A DNA stretch of 55,350 nt from DATFYM01 sp035315065 (GTDB taxonomy: Bacteria; Acidobacteriota; Terriglobia; UBA7540): the NCBI GenBank assembly GCA_035315065.1, contig DATFYM010000036.1, positions 1-55,350 of the forward strand, written 5' to 3'. Shown here one piece after another: positions 24,551-32,505 of this stretch (its first letter is position 1; the number at the start of each line of letters is the position of its first letter). The notes under the pieces were generated by a model that was given only the letters and a program-made list of their open reading frames with translations, did not search any database and was not told where the DNA came from. A program made the translations under genes and the position numbers.

Positions 24551-25150
24551 TTACCAGGTCCTGCCTCTGGCAGAAATGGCTGGCCCGTCTACGGTCGCCG
24601 GAGAACCAGAGTAGGGCGAGGCAATTTCAGGTGGCGGCGAGGGCGGTTTGCATGCAGCCGGGCGAAGCGTGGGACAGGACTCCCAGCGCTTCAATTCGAC
24701 CACTGCCGCGTCCACAAGTGCGGGCAAGGCTGCCTCCACGGGCGGGGAAAGTGAAGTGCCCAACTCCGTCCTGGCCGGCTGGACGCCCAGCAGCACGACT
24801 TCCTTCGGTTCACACCCGAGGATGCGAAGCGCGCCCAGAATGTCAGCCAGCGCCAGTTCATGGACGCTGCCGCCGCCTGGCAGCGATCGGATGTCTTCTC
24901 CGGCAAGGCGCAGAATCGTTCCTGCCGGCGCCCCGACCTCGACCGCGTCCAGCACCAGTAGGCGAGATGCTTCAGAAACGTACGGCACCAACTCCATGCC
25001 TTTGGTGCCGCCTTCCAACAGGCTGACGTCGGCAGGAACCCTCGGATCTTCTTGCAGGCGCTGCAGGGCAAAGATTCCGACGGCATCGTCGGATCGGATG
25101 AGGTTGCCGAGTGCCAGCACGACGGTGGTGGGATGTTGTTCTTCGCGCAT
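24551..25150 (-). CDS. hyaD: NiFe hydrogenase maturation protease
   Basis: 199 residues from ATG 25150. HyaD/HupD-type endopeptidase: VVLALGNLIRSDDAVGIFAL (the GN-x-hh-x-x-DD core with nickel-binding Asp/Glu), LLVLDAVEVGAPAGTILRL and SVHELALADILGALRI with the metal-binding His. It would remove the C-terminal peptide of the large subunit after nickel insertion; the large subunit here ends in DPCLACAVH plus 15 residues, as required. Last gene of the operon, separated from the cytochrome b gene by a nested repeat element. The last 40 residues (from SCPTLRPAACKPP) are unlike the family and may be a replaced tail. Confidence 0.88.
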   Translation of the reverse strand: MREEQHPTTVVLALGNLIRSDDAVGIFALQRLQEDPRVPADVSLLEGGTKGMELVPYVSEASRLLVLDAVEVGAPAGTILRLAGEDIRSLPGGGSVHELALADILGALRILGCEPKEVVLLGVQPARTELGTSLSPPVEAALPALVDAAVVELKRWESCPTLRPAACKPPSPPPEIASPYSGSPATVDGPAISARGRTW

Positions 25151-25176
25151 CTTCAATTCCAAGGGCTGTTGTGGTG

Positions 25177-25388
25177 TAATTTTGGATTTTGGATTAGAGA
25201 TCGAGAAGAATTGCCGATTGCAGATTGCCGATTGGACGATTGAAAGAGAAGCATTGGCAAGCCGCGCGGCCCCTTCAAATAGGCCATCTATAATCGTCAG
25301 TGAGCCCTCTTTCAATCGGCAATCGGCAATCTGCAATCGTCAATTTTTCTTGGTCTTCAATCCAAAGTCCATCCAAAATCCAAAATCG
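25177..25388. repeat. doubly nested heptad element between hyaC and hyaD
   Basis: Outer arms are ATTTTGGATTTTGGATT (25179-25195) and CCATCCAAAATCCAAAAT (25369-25386). Inner arms are TTGCCGATTGCAGATTGCCG (25211-25230) and complements (25310-25340). The core around 25256-25285, containing GGCAAGCCGCGCGGCCCC, is shared with the element at 49668-49795. Confidence 0.85.
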
Positions 25389-25390
25389 AG

Positions 25391-26131
25391 TCACTCGATC
25401 CCTGCCCGCCTGGCCGCCTCTGGCTCTTCAATCTCGGCCTCCGGCACAAACTTGTAGCCGGTGTAGATGCTCTCGATCAGCCCGTTGCGTTCCTCCCAGG
25501 ACACCAGCACGGCGCTATACACGTGGTGGATCACGAAGATTGGGAAGGCAAACATGATGCAGAAGTGGATGAGCCTCAAATTGGAGATGTCGATCAGGCG
25601 AGGAAGCCAGCCAATGAAAAAAGTAAGCCCTCGGTTGCTGACCGTGTAGCTATAAAGCGCCAGGCCGGTGAGAATCTGAATGAACATCAGCGTGAACATC
25701 AACATGTAGGTGACGGCGGCGAGCGCATTGTGGCCGACGTGATGCGCGATGTTTTTCCGGAAGAACGTGTAATACTCCACCATGCGGCCCATTCCGCGCC
25801 ATTGCGAGCGATGGATGGGTACAAAGGCGCGCCAGTTGGACCACTCGTTTCCCACAAAGAACCAGTAGAAGCGCAGAAAGAACGCCGCGATGAACACGAA
25901 GCCAGCCAGCAGGTGAATGAAACGCATGGTCCCCATCACGTACGCGGTCTCCGATCGCACGTCGATGAACGGGTTGTGCATGTAGTAGCCCGTGAACGCG
26001 AGGACGGCGACGGAAATGACGATGAACCAGTGCGAAGCCCGAACCGGAAGCTCCCACACGTAGACACGTACCACGTCGCGGGTTGTATCCGGCGACCTGG
26101 ACTCTGACCAGGAAGGTGTGGCGACGTTCAT
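25391..26131 (-). CDS. hyaC: hydrogenase b-type cytochrome subunit
   Basis: 246 residues from ATG 26131. HyaC/HupC-type diheme cytochrome b with four or more membrane helices. Visible heme-ligand region: LPVRASHWFIVISVAVLAFTGYYMHNP, RFIHLLAGFVFIAAFFLRFYWFF, the HVGHNALAAVTYMLMF stretch and LRLIHFCIMFAFPIFVIHHVYSAV. It takes electrons from the small subunit and passes them to the quinone pool, anchoring the enzyme to the periplasmic face. It lies directly after the large-subunit gene. Confidence 0.92.
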   Translation of the reverse strand: MNVATPSWSESRSPDTTRDVVRVYVWELPVRASHWFIVISVAVLAFTGYYMHNPFIDVRSETAYVMGTMRFIHLLAGFVFIAAFFLRFYWFFVGNEWSNWRAFVPIHRSQWRGMGRMVEYYTFFRKNIAHHVGHNALAAVTYMLMFTLMFIQILTGLALYSYTVSNRGLTFFIGWLPRLIDISNLRLIHFCIMFAFPIFVIHHVYSAVLVSWEERNGLIESIYTGYKFVPEAEIEEPEAARRAGIE

Positions 26132-26144
26132 CCTCGGCTCCCTT

Positions 26145-27857
26145 CTACTCAACCTGCACTTTAGCGAATCGGCGCACGCGAGCGTCGGTAACATGCACGG
26201 CGCACGCAAGGCAAGGATCAAAGGAGTGGATCGTCCGCAGGATCTCAACCGGACGCTCCGGGTCCGCGATCGGCGTTTTCAGCAGCGAAGCCTCATATGC
26301 GCCACGTTGACCTTTGGCGTCTCGCGGGCCCGCATTCCACGTCGTGGGAACCACGCACTGGTAGTTCTTGATGGCCCGGTCTTCGATCTGAACCCAGTGT
26401 CCCAGCGATCCGCGGGGCGCTTCGTGGAAACCCCAGCCTTGGGCGGACCTGGGCCAGGTGGCCGGGTCCCATTTTTCTCCGTTGTGGATGCGGAGCTCGC
26501 CGTGATCCATGTTGCTATCCAGCTCACCGATCCACTTCGGCACCTGCTGAGCCATCAACTGCGTTTCAATCGCCCTCGCGGCGATCCGACCAAGGGTGGA
26601 GAAGAGCGCCGTAGCCGGAGCGTTCAGTTTGGCAAGGACCCCGTTTACCAGCGCCTTCACTTCCGCGTGTCCCGAAGCATATGCCACCAGCATTCGAGCC
26701 AGCGGGCCCACTTCCATCGGCGTATCCTGGAATCGCGGCGCCTTCAACCAGGAGTATTTCTCATCGACGTTCAAGTGCTCAAAGGGCGGGGTGGGGCCCG
26801 AGTACTTGGGCTGCGTCTCTCCGTCATACGGGTGTTTGCCGGCGGCATCTCCGTCCGAATACTGATACCAGGAGTGGGTGACGTATTCGGTCACCTGTGC
26901 CGGGTCCACCGCATGCACCTGGGAAAGATCGCGGTTAAAGATGGCGCCGCGCGGCAGGAAGAATCGGGACGGATCATGAATTCCCCCCATGGGGTACTCG
27001 CCGTAGGAGAGGAAGTTTCCCAAGCCTTCGCCTCGCCCGAACCAGTCGCGGTAAAAGCCGGCGACGGCAAGCACGTCCGGAATGTAAACCTGCTCCACAA
27101 ACTCCTGCGCGGTTTTGGCTATCTCCGCCAGGAACGTGATCCGTTCCGGATTGATGGGCGCGTGCGGCTCGTCCGGGTCCATGGCGGTCGACATACCGCC
27201 CACCAAGTAGGTCTGCAAGTGGGGGTTCTTGCCGCCCAGCACGGCGTGGATGCGGATGAACTGTCGCTGAAACTCCAGCGCCTCGATGTAGTGGGCCACC
27301 GCCAGCAGATTGGCCTCCGGCGGCAGATGGTAGGCGGGATGGCCCCAATAGCCGCTGGCGAACAGGCTCAACTGCTTGCTCTCCACCAGGGTCTTGACGC
27401 GATCCTGAATAGCCTTGAAGTAGGCGCGGCTGGACTTGGGCCAGCTCGAAATGGATTCGGCAAGCTGGGACGTCTTGGCCGGATCGGCTTTCAGGGCCAG
27501 CGTCACGTCCACCCAGTCGAGCGCGTGCAGGTGATAGAAATGGATCACGTGGTCCTGCACGTACTGGGTCGCGGCGATAATGTTGCGGATGATTCGCGCG
27601 TTGTCGGGAACCTCAATCCCCAGCGCGTCTTCCACCGCTCGCACAGAGGTGAGCGCGTGGACCGTGGTGCACACTCCGCAGATTCTTTGCGTCCAGATCC
27701 AGGCTTCGCGGGGGTCGCGCCCGCGCAGGATCAGCTCGATACCCCGGAACATCGTTCCCGAGCTCCAGGCGTCGGTGACCGCTCCACCATCCACCTGGGC
27801 CTCAATGCGAAGGTGCCCTTCAATTCGAGTCACAGGGTCAACAACAATGCGTGCCAT
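26145..27857 (-). CDS. hyaB: NiFe hydrogenase large subunit (group 1)
   Basis: 570 residues. Ni-Fe ligands are Cys60 and Cys63 in RICGVC and Cys549 and Cys552 in DPCLACAVH; the 15 residues after His555 would be removed by HyaD. RIEGHLR near the N-terminus and the long HSWYQY/GPLARMLVAY regions are typical of respiratory group 1 enzymes. The gene order small-large-cytochrome b-protease supports membrane-bound H2 uptake into the quinone pool. No hyp genes for the CN/CO ligands are in the window. Confidence 0.95.
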   Translation of the reverse strand: MARIVVDPVTRIEGHLRIEAQVDGGAVTDAWSSGTMFRGIELILRGRDPREAWIWTQRICGVCTTVHALTSVRAVEDALGIEVPDNARIIRNIIAATQYVQDHVIHFYHLHALDWVDVTLALKADPAKTSQLAESISSWPKSSRAYFKAIQDRVKTLVESKQLSLFASGYWGHPAYHLPPEANLLAVAHYIEALEFQRQFIRIHAVLGGKNPHLQTYLVGGMSTAMDPDEPHAPINPERITFLAEIAKTAQEFVEQVYIPDVLAVAGFYRDWFGRGEGLGNFLSYGEYPMGGIHDPSRFFLPRGAIFNRDLSQVHAVDPAQVTEYVTHSWYQYSDGDAAGKHPYDGETQPKYSGPTPPFEHLNVDEKYSWLKAPRFQDTPMEVGPLARMLVAYASGHAEVKALVNGVLAKLNAPATALFSTLGRIAARAIETQLMAQQVPKWIGELDSNMDHGELRIHNGEKWDPATWPRSAQGWGFHEAPRGSLGHWVQIEDRAIKNYQCVVPTTWNAGPRDAKGQRGAYEASLLKTPIADPERPVEILRTIHSFDPCLACAVHVTDARVRRFAKVQVE

Positions 27858-27866
27858 GAGCGCCTC

Positions 27867-29048
27867 CTAGGACTTGCGTGCGTCGCCTGATCCTGGTGCA
27901 GAAGAAGCCGGCGGGACGCCGGCGCCACCGGCTGCAGGGCTTGGTGGCGGCCCTGGTGTTGGCTGGACAGCCGTGGCCTCACCCCGCGCCCGGTCCCGAA
28001 TTGCGCTGGCAACTCCATGGACGATCGTGGCACCGGCGACGGCTCCCGTCAGCACCAAGCCGATCTCTCCGGCACTGACATCCACGCCGAACCCCGGCAC
28101 CTGCGGCAGGCGCTCGTAGAACGGCGACTTGGTGTCCCAGAAGCGGTGAGAAGCACAGGCCAGGCAACCGTGGCCCGCCTTCACCGGCCAGCTCGTTTGG
28201 TCGTTCCAGCGTGCGTTGGGACAGTTGAAAGTGCCCTGAGGCCCTTTGCAGCCCATCTTATAGAGGCACCAGCCCTTACGGTGCCCGTCGTCTCCCCATT
28301 CCTGCACGTAGCGACCGGCGTCGTAATGTGCGCGCCGCTCGCACTGGTCGTGGATAAGTCGGCCATAGGCAAAGAGTGGCCGGTGGTAGTGGTCCGTTTC
28401 CGGCAACGCGCCAAAGGTCAAGTAGTGCACCAGGACGGCGACGGTATTCACGGGATTCTGCGGGCAGCCCGGCATGTTGATGAGGGTGATTCCCGGCACG
28501 GCCTCGTGCAGTCCCACAGCGCCGGTGGGATTAGGGTGGGCGGCCACCAAGCCACCGTCCCATGCACACGCCCCCACGGCTATGGAAGCGGCCGCGTTGG
28601 TGCACACCTCGCGAGCCAGGTCTAGCGCGGTCCGCCCGGCAATCGTGCAATAGACCCCGCCATCCGCCAGAGGGATGGCGCCTTCCACCACCGCCAGATA
28701 CTTCCCTTTTTCTTCCTTCACCACCCGCTGGAGCGCGGCTACCGCCTGCTTTCCGGCGCCGGCCATAATGATCTCGTGGTATTCCCAGGAAAGCAGATCC
28801 ACCACCACTTCCAGCACCGTCGGATGGCCGGACCGCAGGATGGACTCCGAATTCCCGGCGCAGTCCTGGAACTGCAGCCACACCAGCACCGGTTTCCTGG
28901 CCTTGCCCAGGGCCTCCGCCACCTGCGCCACGTAGCGCGAAGGAAGCGCCAGCGTGGCCACCATGGCGCCGCAGAACTCCATGAATCGTCTGCGGGAAAC
29001 TCCATGTGACTTTAATGCGCGGGAAAGAGTCTCGCCTTCGGGAAGCAT
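27867..29048 (-). CDS. hyaA: NiFe hydrogenase small subunit with Asn at a proximal-cluster position
   Basis: 393 residues from ATG 29048. A Tat signal (SRRRFMEFCGAM) precedes the FeS subunit. Cluster ligands seen: Cys63 (QFQDCAGNSES), Cys in VGACAW, Cys in NMPGCPQNP, distal His/Cys in RLIHDQCERR and GWCLYKMGCKG, and the medial FNCP...HGCLAC set. In HyaA-type proteins the motif after the first Cys reads CTxCSES; here it reads CAGNSES, so the second proximal ligand is Asn66, not Cys. The extra two cysteines of O2-tolerant six-Cys clusters are absent. The C-terminus is anchored by one membrane helix followed by a Pro/Ala tail partly encoded by a GCCGGCGGGACGCCGGC palindrome. The frame is open to 29237; ATG 29114 is an alternative. 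Confidence 0.92.
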   Translation of the reverse strand: MLPEGETLSRALKSHGVSRRRFMEFCGAMVATLALPSRYVAQVAEALGKARKPVLVWLQFQDCAGNSESILRSGHPTVLEVVVDLLSWEYHEIIMAGAGKQAVAALQRVVKEEKGKYLAVVEGAIPLADGGVYCTIAGRTALDLAREVCTNAAASIAVGACAWDGGLVAAHPNPTGAVGLHEAVPGITLINMPGCPQNPVNTVAVLVHYLTFGALPETDHYHRPLFAYGRLIHDQCERRAHYDAGRYVQEWGDDGHRKGWCLYKMGCKGPQGTFNCPNARWNDQTSWPVKAGHGCLACASHRFWDTKSPFYERLPQVPGFGVDVSAGEIGLVLTGAVAGATIVHGVASAIRDRARGEATAVQPTPGPPPSPAAGGAGVPPASSAPGSGDARKS

Positions 29049-29140
29049 GGCCACCTCGCTCGGCGGCCGAATCCGCGGTTTCTGGTGATACCGCGTGTCG
29101 CCGATGGTGGTCATGTATCCCACCCAGGGAAAGGCCAGTC

Positions 29141-29156
29141 TGTGACTTTGGTCACC
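29141..29156. promoter_or_regulatory. CRP/FNR-like palindrome upstream of the hydrogenase operon
   Basis: TGTGA-N6-TCACC, nine of ten bases of the CRP consensus TGTGA-N6-TCACA, centred about 100 bp upstream of hyaA ATG 29048. A third half-site (TGTGA, 29163-29167) follows. No clear -10 box is seen at the class II position. Confidence 0.5.
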
Positions 29157-29183
29157 GGTCAGTGTGATTTGCCCGAGAATGCG

Positions 29184-29338
29184 GTAGGTGGTAGACGGTA
29201 GATGGGGAAGGAAAGCGAGGCCCTTGCTATCGTTCACGGTCTATGGTTTTCGGTTTCGGTATGAGGTACGAGCTAGACGGTAAACGCGGGAAGAGAGCTA
29301 AGGGCCTTTCTACCGTCTACCGCCTACGGTCTACCCTT
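29184..29338. repeat. heptad element, TAGACGG family, ending inside a CopG-type antitoxin
   Basis: Left arm GGTGGTAGACGGTAGATGG (29191-29209); a second partial arm CTAGACGGTAAACG (29274-29287); right arm CTACCGTCTACCGCCTACGG (29310-29329). It supplies the premature stop of the antitoxin pseudogene. Confidence 0.75.
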
Positions 29339-29529
29339 TTCGAGCCGGATGGTTGTGGTCGGCGTAGTGGAGGCGGCGCGTTCCCGTGCCAGCTTGGCGG
29401 CCGTGCCCGTTCGCAGTTCGCCATGGGCCGCAGCGTCCTCGAAGGCTTTGGTAGCTCATCGCGGTGGTCGTACCACCATTGGGCCTCATCGGCTTCGCTC
29501 GCGAACTTGGGGACTTTGGGTTTTTCCAT
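29324..29529 (-). pseudogene. CopG/BrnA-type antitoxin, frameshifted and truncated
   Basis: From ATG 29529 the first 25 codons (MEKPKVPKFASEADEAQWW) are the typical N-terminus of CopG-like antitoxins. At about 29454 the frame breaks: the family sequence continues one frame over (TKAFEDAAAHGELRTGTA, then TTPTTIRLEKGRP) to a TAG at 29324. One base appears to be missing. The ribbon-helix-helix DNA-binding half that should follow TTPTTIRL is gone, because the TAGACGG repeat element begins exactly there. No toxin gene is found next to it. A good promoter survives upstream. Confidence 0.7.
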
Positions 29530-29538
29530 CCGAGGCGT

Positions 29539-29567
29539 ATTGTAGCTACCGCGTAGCGCAGTGTAAA
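29539..29567 (-). promoter_or_regulatory. promoter of the CopG-type antitoxin remnant
   Basis: Minus strand TTTACA (29567-29562), 17-bp spacer, TACAAT (29544-29539), with ATG 29529 only 10 bp after the -10 box: a nearly leaderless arrangement. Confidence 0.55.
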
Positions 29568-29585
29568 GGTAGGGAAAAGGCACGG

Positions 29586-29664
29586 GCTAGGAACTAGTCT
29601 CTAGCCCCTAGCCCCTTCCCCATTGACAAGGTCGCTGAAAACTGATAACTGAAGACTGAAAACT
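29586..29664. repeat. short tandem words CTAGCCC and ACTGAAN
   Basis: CTAGTCT CTAGCCC CTAGCCC (29593-29613) and a run of ACTGATA/ACTGAAG/ACTGAAA words (29641-29664) upstream of the small gene at 29676. It is probably a degenerate member of the heptad class. Confidence 0.5.
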
Positions 29665-29675
29665 GTCGGACGACC

Positions 29676-29873
29676 ATGATTAAGCCGCCCGCAAACGTTC
29701 TCGAATTGCCGTTGGAAGAACGGGCTGAGATGGCGCTCAAAGCTGCCGTTGAAAAGGTGATTATCGAGCACGCACGCCAAGGCTGGCCACTCTATATCTG
29801 GCGTGACGGCAAAATCGTCGAACTTTCCCCCGAAGAATTGCGAGTGGAAGCTGCGCGTCTCGAAGCGGAGTGA
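29676..29873 (+). CDS. small conserved-looking hypothetical protein
   Basis: 65 residues, MIKPPANVLELPLEERAEMA at the start, then AAVEKVIIEHARQGWPLYIW and a charged end RDGKIVELSPEELRVEAARL. Codon use is normal and the sequence looks like the short antitoxin-like or Phd-like proteins seen near toxin-antitoxin islands, but I do not recognise the family. No clear ribosome site. It stands alone between two repeat-rich stretches. Confidence 0.55.
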   Translation: MIKPPANVLELPLEERAEMALKAAVEKVIIEHARQGWPLYIWRDGKIVELSPEELRVEAARLEAE

Positions 29874-29965
29874 CCGCCCGAGACGCTCTCCTTCATCCAA
29901 CCTATTATTCAGGGTCGAAGTAGGTAGGGACAGGTTTCAACCCTCAGAACAAAACTACTATTTTC

Positions 29966-29994
29966 TTGACACGAGATAGCGGATCGTGTATTCT
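29966..29994 (+). promoter_or_regulatory. orphan sigma-70 promoter
   Basis: TTGACA (29966-29971), exactly 17 bp, TATTCT (29989-29994). Predicted start near 30001. No recognisable gene follows directly. Confidence 0.6.
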
Positions 29995-30000
29995 ACTTAC

Positions 30001-30128
30001 AGAACGACAGACGTTGCTGGAGGAGAAAGCGTGCGCTGATGTTTCTCGCCGATGAGCGGAGGAGGTGGCAGCGGGGAAAAAACGGCACCAACCTGCTTCA
30101 GCCACGCTGGGCCAACCGGCGCTTTTTT
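30001..30128 (+). ncRNA. possible ~125-nt transcript (small RNA or leader)
   Basis: A promoter at 29966-29994 and a terminator-like hairpin GCTGG-GCCAA-CCGGC followed by GC and six T (30106-30128) bracket this stretch. It contains a GGAGGAG and a 45-codon frame (from ATG 30038) with no family similarity that would run past the terminator. It matches no RNA family I can name. Confidence 0.35.
30106..30128 (+). terminator. intrinsic-terminator-like hairpin
   Basis: Five-pair stem (one G-T pair) GCTGG/CCGGC, loop GCCAA, then GCTTTTTT. The stem is short, so strength is uncertain. Confidence 0.4.
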
Positions 30129-30244
30129 CTCCAGGGCCCAGGAAACAGGACACGCATCAAGCCCCGGAACGACTGACCGTCCCACAGAATCAGCGCGAAC
30201 ACCCTACTCATAATGGCCACGCGCATAGTCAAGTATGAAGGTAA

Positions 30245-30363
30245 GTCCCACGATGTTCATGAAAACAAAGGGCCGAAAGAGATTTTTGTCGGAGAGTCCC
30301 ACGATGTTGATGAAAACAAAGGTACTTATTTTCGCCATCCCACGATCTTTATGAAAATACAAG
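30245..30363 (+). repeat. three ~26-bp direct repeats
   Basis: GTCCCACGATGTTCATGAAA (30245), GTCCCACGATGTTGATGAAA (30296) and ATCCCACGATCTTTATGAAA (30337) each continue with an A-rich tail. Starts are 51 and 41 bp apart. A 56-codon frame (ATG 30213 to TGA) runs through them; copies 1 and 2 both give SHDV-x-ENKG, but copy 3 falls in another frame, so the repeat is a DNA-level feature. Confidence 0.6.
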
Positions 30364-30390
30364 AGTTATGTGGAACATGAAGAGTGCCCT

Positions 30391-30643
30391 TAGCCCCGAA
30401 GGGGCGATGGGCAAATTATAGCTTTTGTCGCTTTTGGGGGCATCTGATCCCAGGGCTGGGAAGCAGTGAAGAAATAAGAAGTTTCTCGCAAAGTCGCAGA
30501 GCAGCGAAGAGTCGCAACGAAGAACTTCTTTGTTTGCTTTGCGAACCTTTCCGCTTTGGCGAGAAACTCTTATGGTCTTCCGATTTCTTCACACCTTCTG
30601 GCGCCCTGGGCTACTCTCTTTCGCCCCTTCGTGGCTAAGCGCA
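30391..30643. repeat. nested inverted-repeat element upstream of the AAA ATPase
   Basis: Outer arms TTAGCCCCGAAGGGGCGA (30391-30408) and TCGCCCCTTCGTGGCTAAG (30621-30639); inner arms around TTTCTCGCAAAGTCGCAGAG (30482-30501) and GCTTTGGCGAGAAACTC (30553-30569). With the direct repeats and the orphan promoter it accounts for most of the 799-bp gap 29874-30672. Confidence 0.65.
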
Positions 30644-30672
30644 TTTTTCACACGCTCTGAGAACTGGCGATC

Positions 30673-32436
30673 ATGAACGCAATCAGCATGCAAACTCCCG
30701 TCAAGAATGGCGTTGCCTATTTGGAAACGCTGCCCGAATGGGCGCGGGAGCTTTCCGAGAAATACTACTCACGCACTCTCGCCATGTTCGTCCTTTGCGG
30801 CAACGTGCGCGACTACGTCCCTCTGAAGCGCGGCGCCACCACCGACTTTCTCCCTATGCTCCGCTTCCTGAATGAATGCCTGTTCGGGCATCGCGATCTT
30901 GTCCTGACTTACGATCGCGGGGGCGGGCTCACCTTTGCCAATCCCGATATGCAGGCCGACTTCCGGCGCGCCTTGGAGGGCTACGATAGTTATCACGGCA
31001 CCGACTACGCGCACGGCCTGCCGCGCAATCCCGACGGCGTGCTGAATCTTCTGGACAACTATCTGCGCTTGCGCATCACCGAGGGCAAGAAAATCTCCGT
31101 GGTGATTGACTTCGCGGAGACCATCGCGCCGGCCGGCGATGTTTCCAGCATGTCCCCAGAGGACCGCAACTCGCTCGTGATTCTGAAGCGCTGGGCCATG
31201 AATCCGGCGTTCTTACAGGCCGACGTCACCGTCTGCCTGATCGCCGAGAACCAGACGGATCTGAACCAGGGCCTCGTGCAGAATTCCGGTGTGGCCGCCA
31301 TCGCGGTACCCTTGCCCGACGAGCGCGAACGACTGGAATTCCTCACGCCGCGCCTGGCAGCGACGCCGTTGCCCGCCGGTTCCGACGTCGTCGATACGAC
31401 GCTGGCCAAGCTGACCGCCGGCTTGAAGCGTCTTCAGTTGCAAACCCTGATTTCGCACGCCGTGCAGAATCGCCAGCCCCTGACGCTCAAGTTCCTTACC
31501 CAGCGCAAGAAGGAGTTGATCGAGGCGGAAGGGGGCGGTCTGCTCGACTTCATCCAGACCCGCTTCGACCTCTCGCTGGTGGCGGGGAACGACCAGGCCA
31601 AGAAGAAGCTGCAAAATGCAGCCGCCGCCATTCGCGCCGGAAAGACCGACGTGCTGCCGATGGGTTACGTCATCTGCGGGCCGGTGGGCACGGGCAAGAC
31701 TTTTCTCACCACCTGCTTTGCCGGCGAAGTGGGCATTCCGGCCGTGGTGCTGAAGAACTTCCGCAGCATGTGGCAAGGCGTCACCGAGGGCAACCTGGAA
31801 CGAGTGCTGAACCTGCTGAAAGCCATGAGCCCCATCGCGGTGATCGTCGACGAAGCGGACGCGCAGTTGGGCGATCGGTCCAGTTCGGGTGACAGTGGGG
31901 TCTCGAACCGCGTCTTCGCCCAGATCGCCCAATTCATGGGTAACACCGAGCTGCGCGGGAAGGTGATCTGGTTCCTGCTGACTTGCCGCCCCGACCTGCT
32001 CCCCGTGGATCTCAAGCGCCAGGGAAGGGCCGAGGAACACATCGCGCTCTTCTATCCGGATACGAACGAAGAGCGCCTGGCACTGCTGCGCGCCATGCAA
32101 AAGAAGACCGGTACGGAAATCGCCTCGGCGGAGGTCGAGCAGTGTTTCCTGGAACACGCCGGCACGCTCTCGGGCGCGGACATCGAGGCGGTCCTGATCC
32201 GCGCCCGCATGAAAAGTGCGCTGGCAAATGAGGCGGCGGTGAACGTCGACGACCTGAAAGCCGCCTTAGAAGACTTCATCCCTCCGTCCTACCCCACGGA
32301 AATTGAGCTTCAGAACCTAGTGGCGGTCCTCGAATGCACCAGCAAGAACCTGCTGCCGGAAAAATATCGGACGATGGACCGCAGTGAGGTGGTGCGCCGC
32401 GTCAACGAATTAGCGGCTCTGGCACGGCAGTCGTGA
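30673..32436 (+). CDS. AAA ATPase (Ycf46-like tandem architecture)
   Basis: 587 residues. A degenerate N-terminal P-loop-like domain (FVLCGNVRDYVPL ... ISVVIDFAETIAP) is followed by a canonical AAA domain: Walker A GPVGTGKTFL, Walker B AVIVDEADAQLGDR, sensor 1 WFLLTCRPDLLP and the arginine-containing KRQGRAEEHI, then a helical lid (GTLSGADIEAVLIRARM). The two-module layout resembles the Ycf46 family of cyanobacteria and plastids, whose function is poorly defined. It stands alone with no adhesion, protease or gas-vesicle partner nearby. ATG 30673 is the first in frame. Confidence 0.82.
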   Translation: MNAISMQTPVKNGVAYLETLPEWARELSEKYYSRTLAMFVLCGNVRDYVPLKRGATTDFLPMLRFLNECLFGHRDLVLTYDRGGGLTFANPDMQADFRRALEGYDSYHGTDYAHGLPRNPDGVLNLLDNYLRLRITEGKKISVVIDFAETIAPAGDVSSMSPEDRNSLVILKRWAMNPAFLQADVTVCLIAENQTDLNQGLVQNSGVAAIAVPLPDERERLEFLTPRLAATPLPAGSDVVDTTLAKLTAGLKRLQLQTLISHAVQNRQPLTLKFLTQRKKELIEAEGGGLLDFIQTRFDLSLVAGNDQAKKKLQNAAAAIRAGKTDVLPMGYVICGPVGTGKTFLTTCFAGEVGIPAVVLKNFRSMWQGVTEGNLERVLNLLKAMSPIAVIVDEADAQLGDRSSSGDSGVSNRVFAQIAQFMGNTELRGKVIWFLLTCRPDLLPVDLKRQGRAEEHIALFYPDTNEERLALLRAMQKKTGTEIASAEVEQCFLEHAGTLSGADIEAVLIRARMKSALANEAAVNVDDLKAALEDFIPPSYPTEIELQNLVAVLECTSKNLLPEKYRTMDRSEVVRRVNELAALARQS

Positions 32437-32505
32437 GCGGTGCCGGTCGGCCTGAAGAATCGTTGAGGGCCAGCACAATCGCTACCACGTGGCAAGAACC
32501 GGCGG

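Noticed and set aside
26118..27890. 590-codon plus-strand frame opposite the hydrogenase large subunit
   Set aside because: Antisense shadow; the minus strand has all Ni ligands and a protease site.
28800..28880. O2-tolerant six-cysteine proximal cluster in the hydrogenase
   Set aside because: The two extra cysteines of the HyaA type are Gly at both positions, and one ordinary ligand is Asn.
30001..30128. Hammerhead ribozyme suggested by CTGATGT
   Set aside because: The core needs CTGATGA and a GAAA in the right place; neither is present.
30245..30363. CRISPR array
   Set aside because: Only three copies, unequal spacing, an imperfect third copy, no palindromic repeat and no cas gene.
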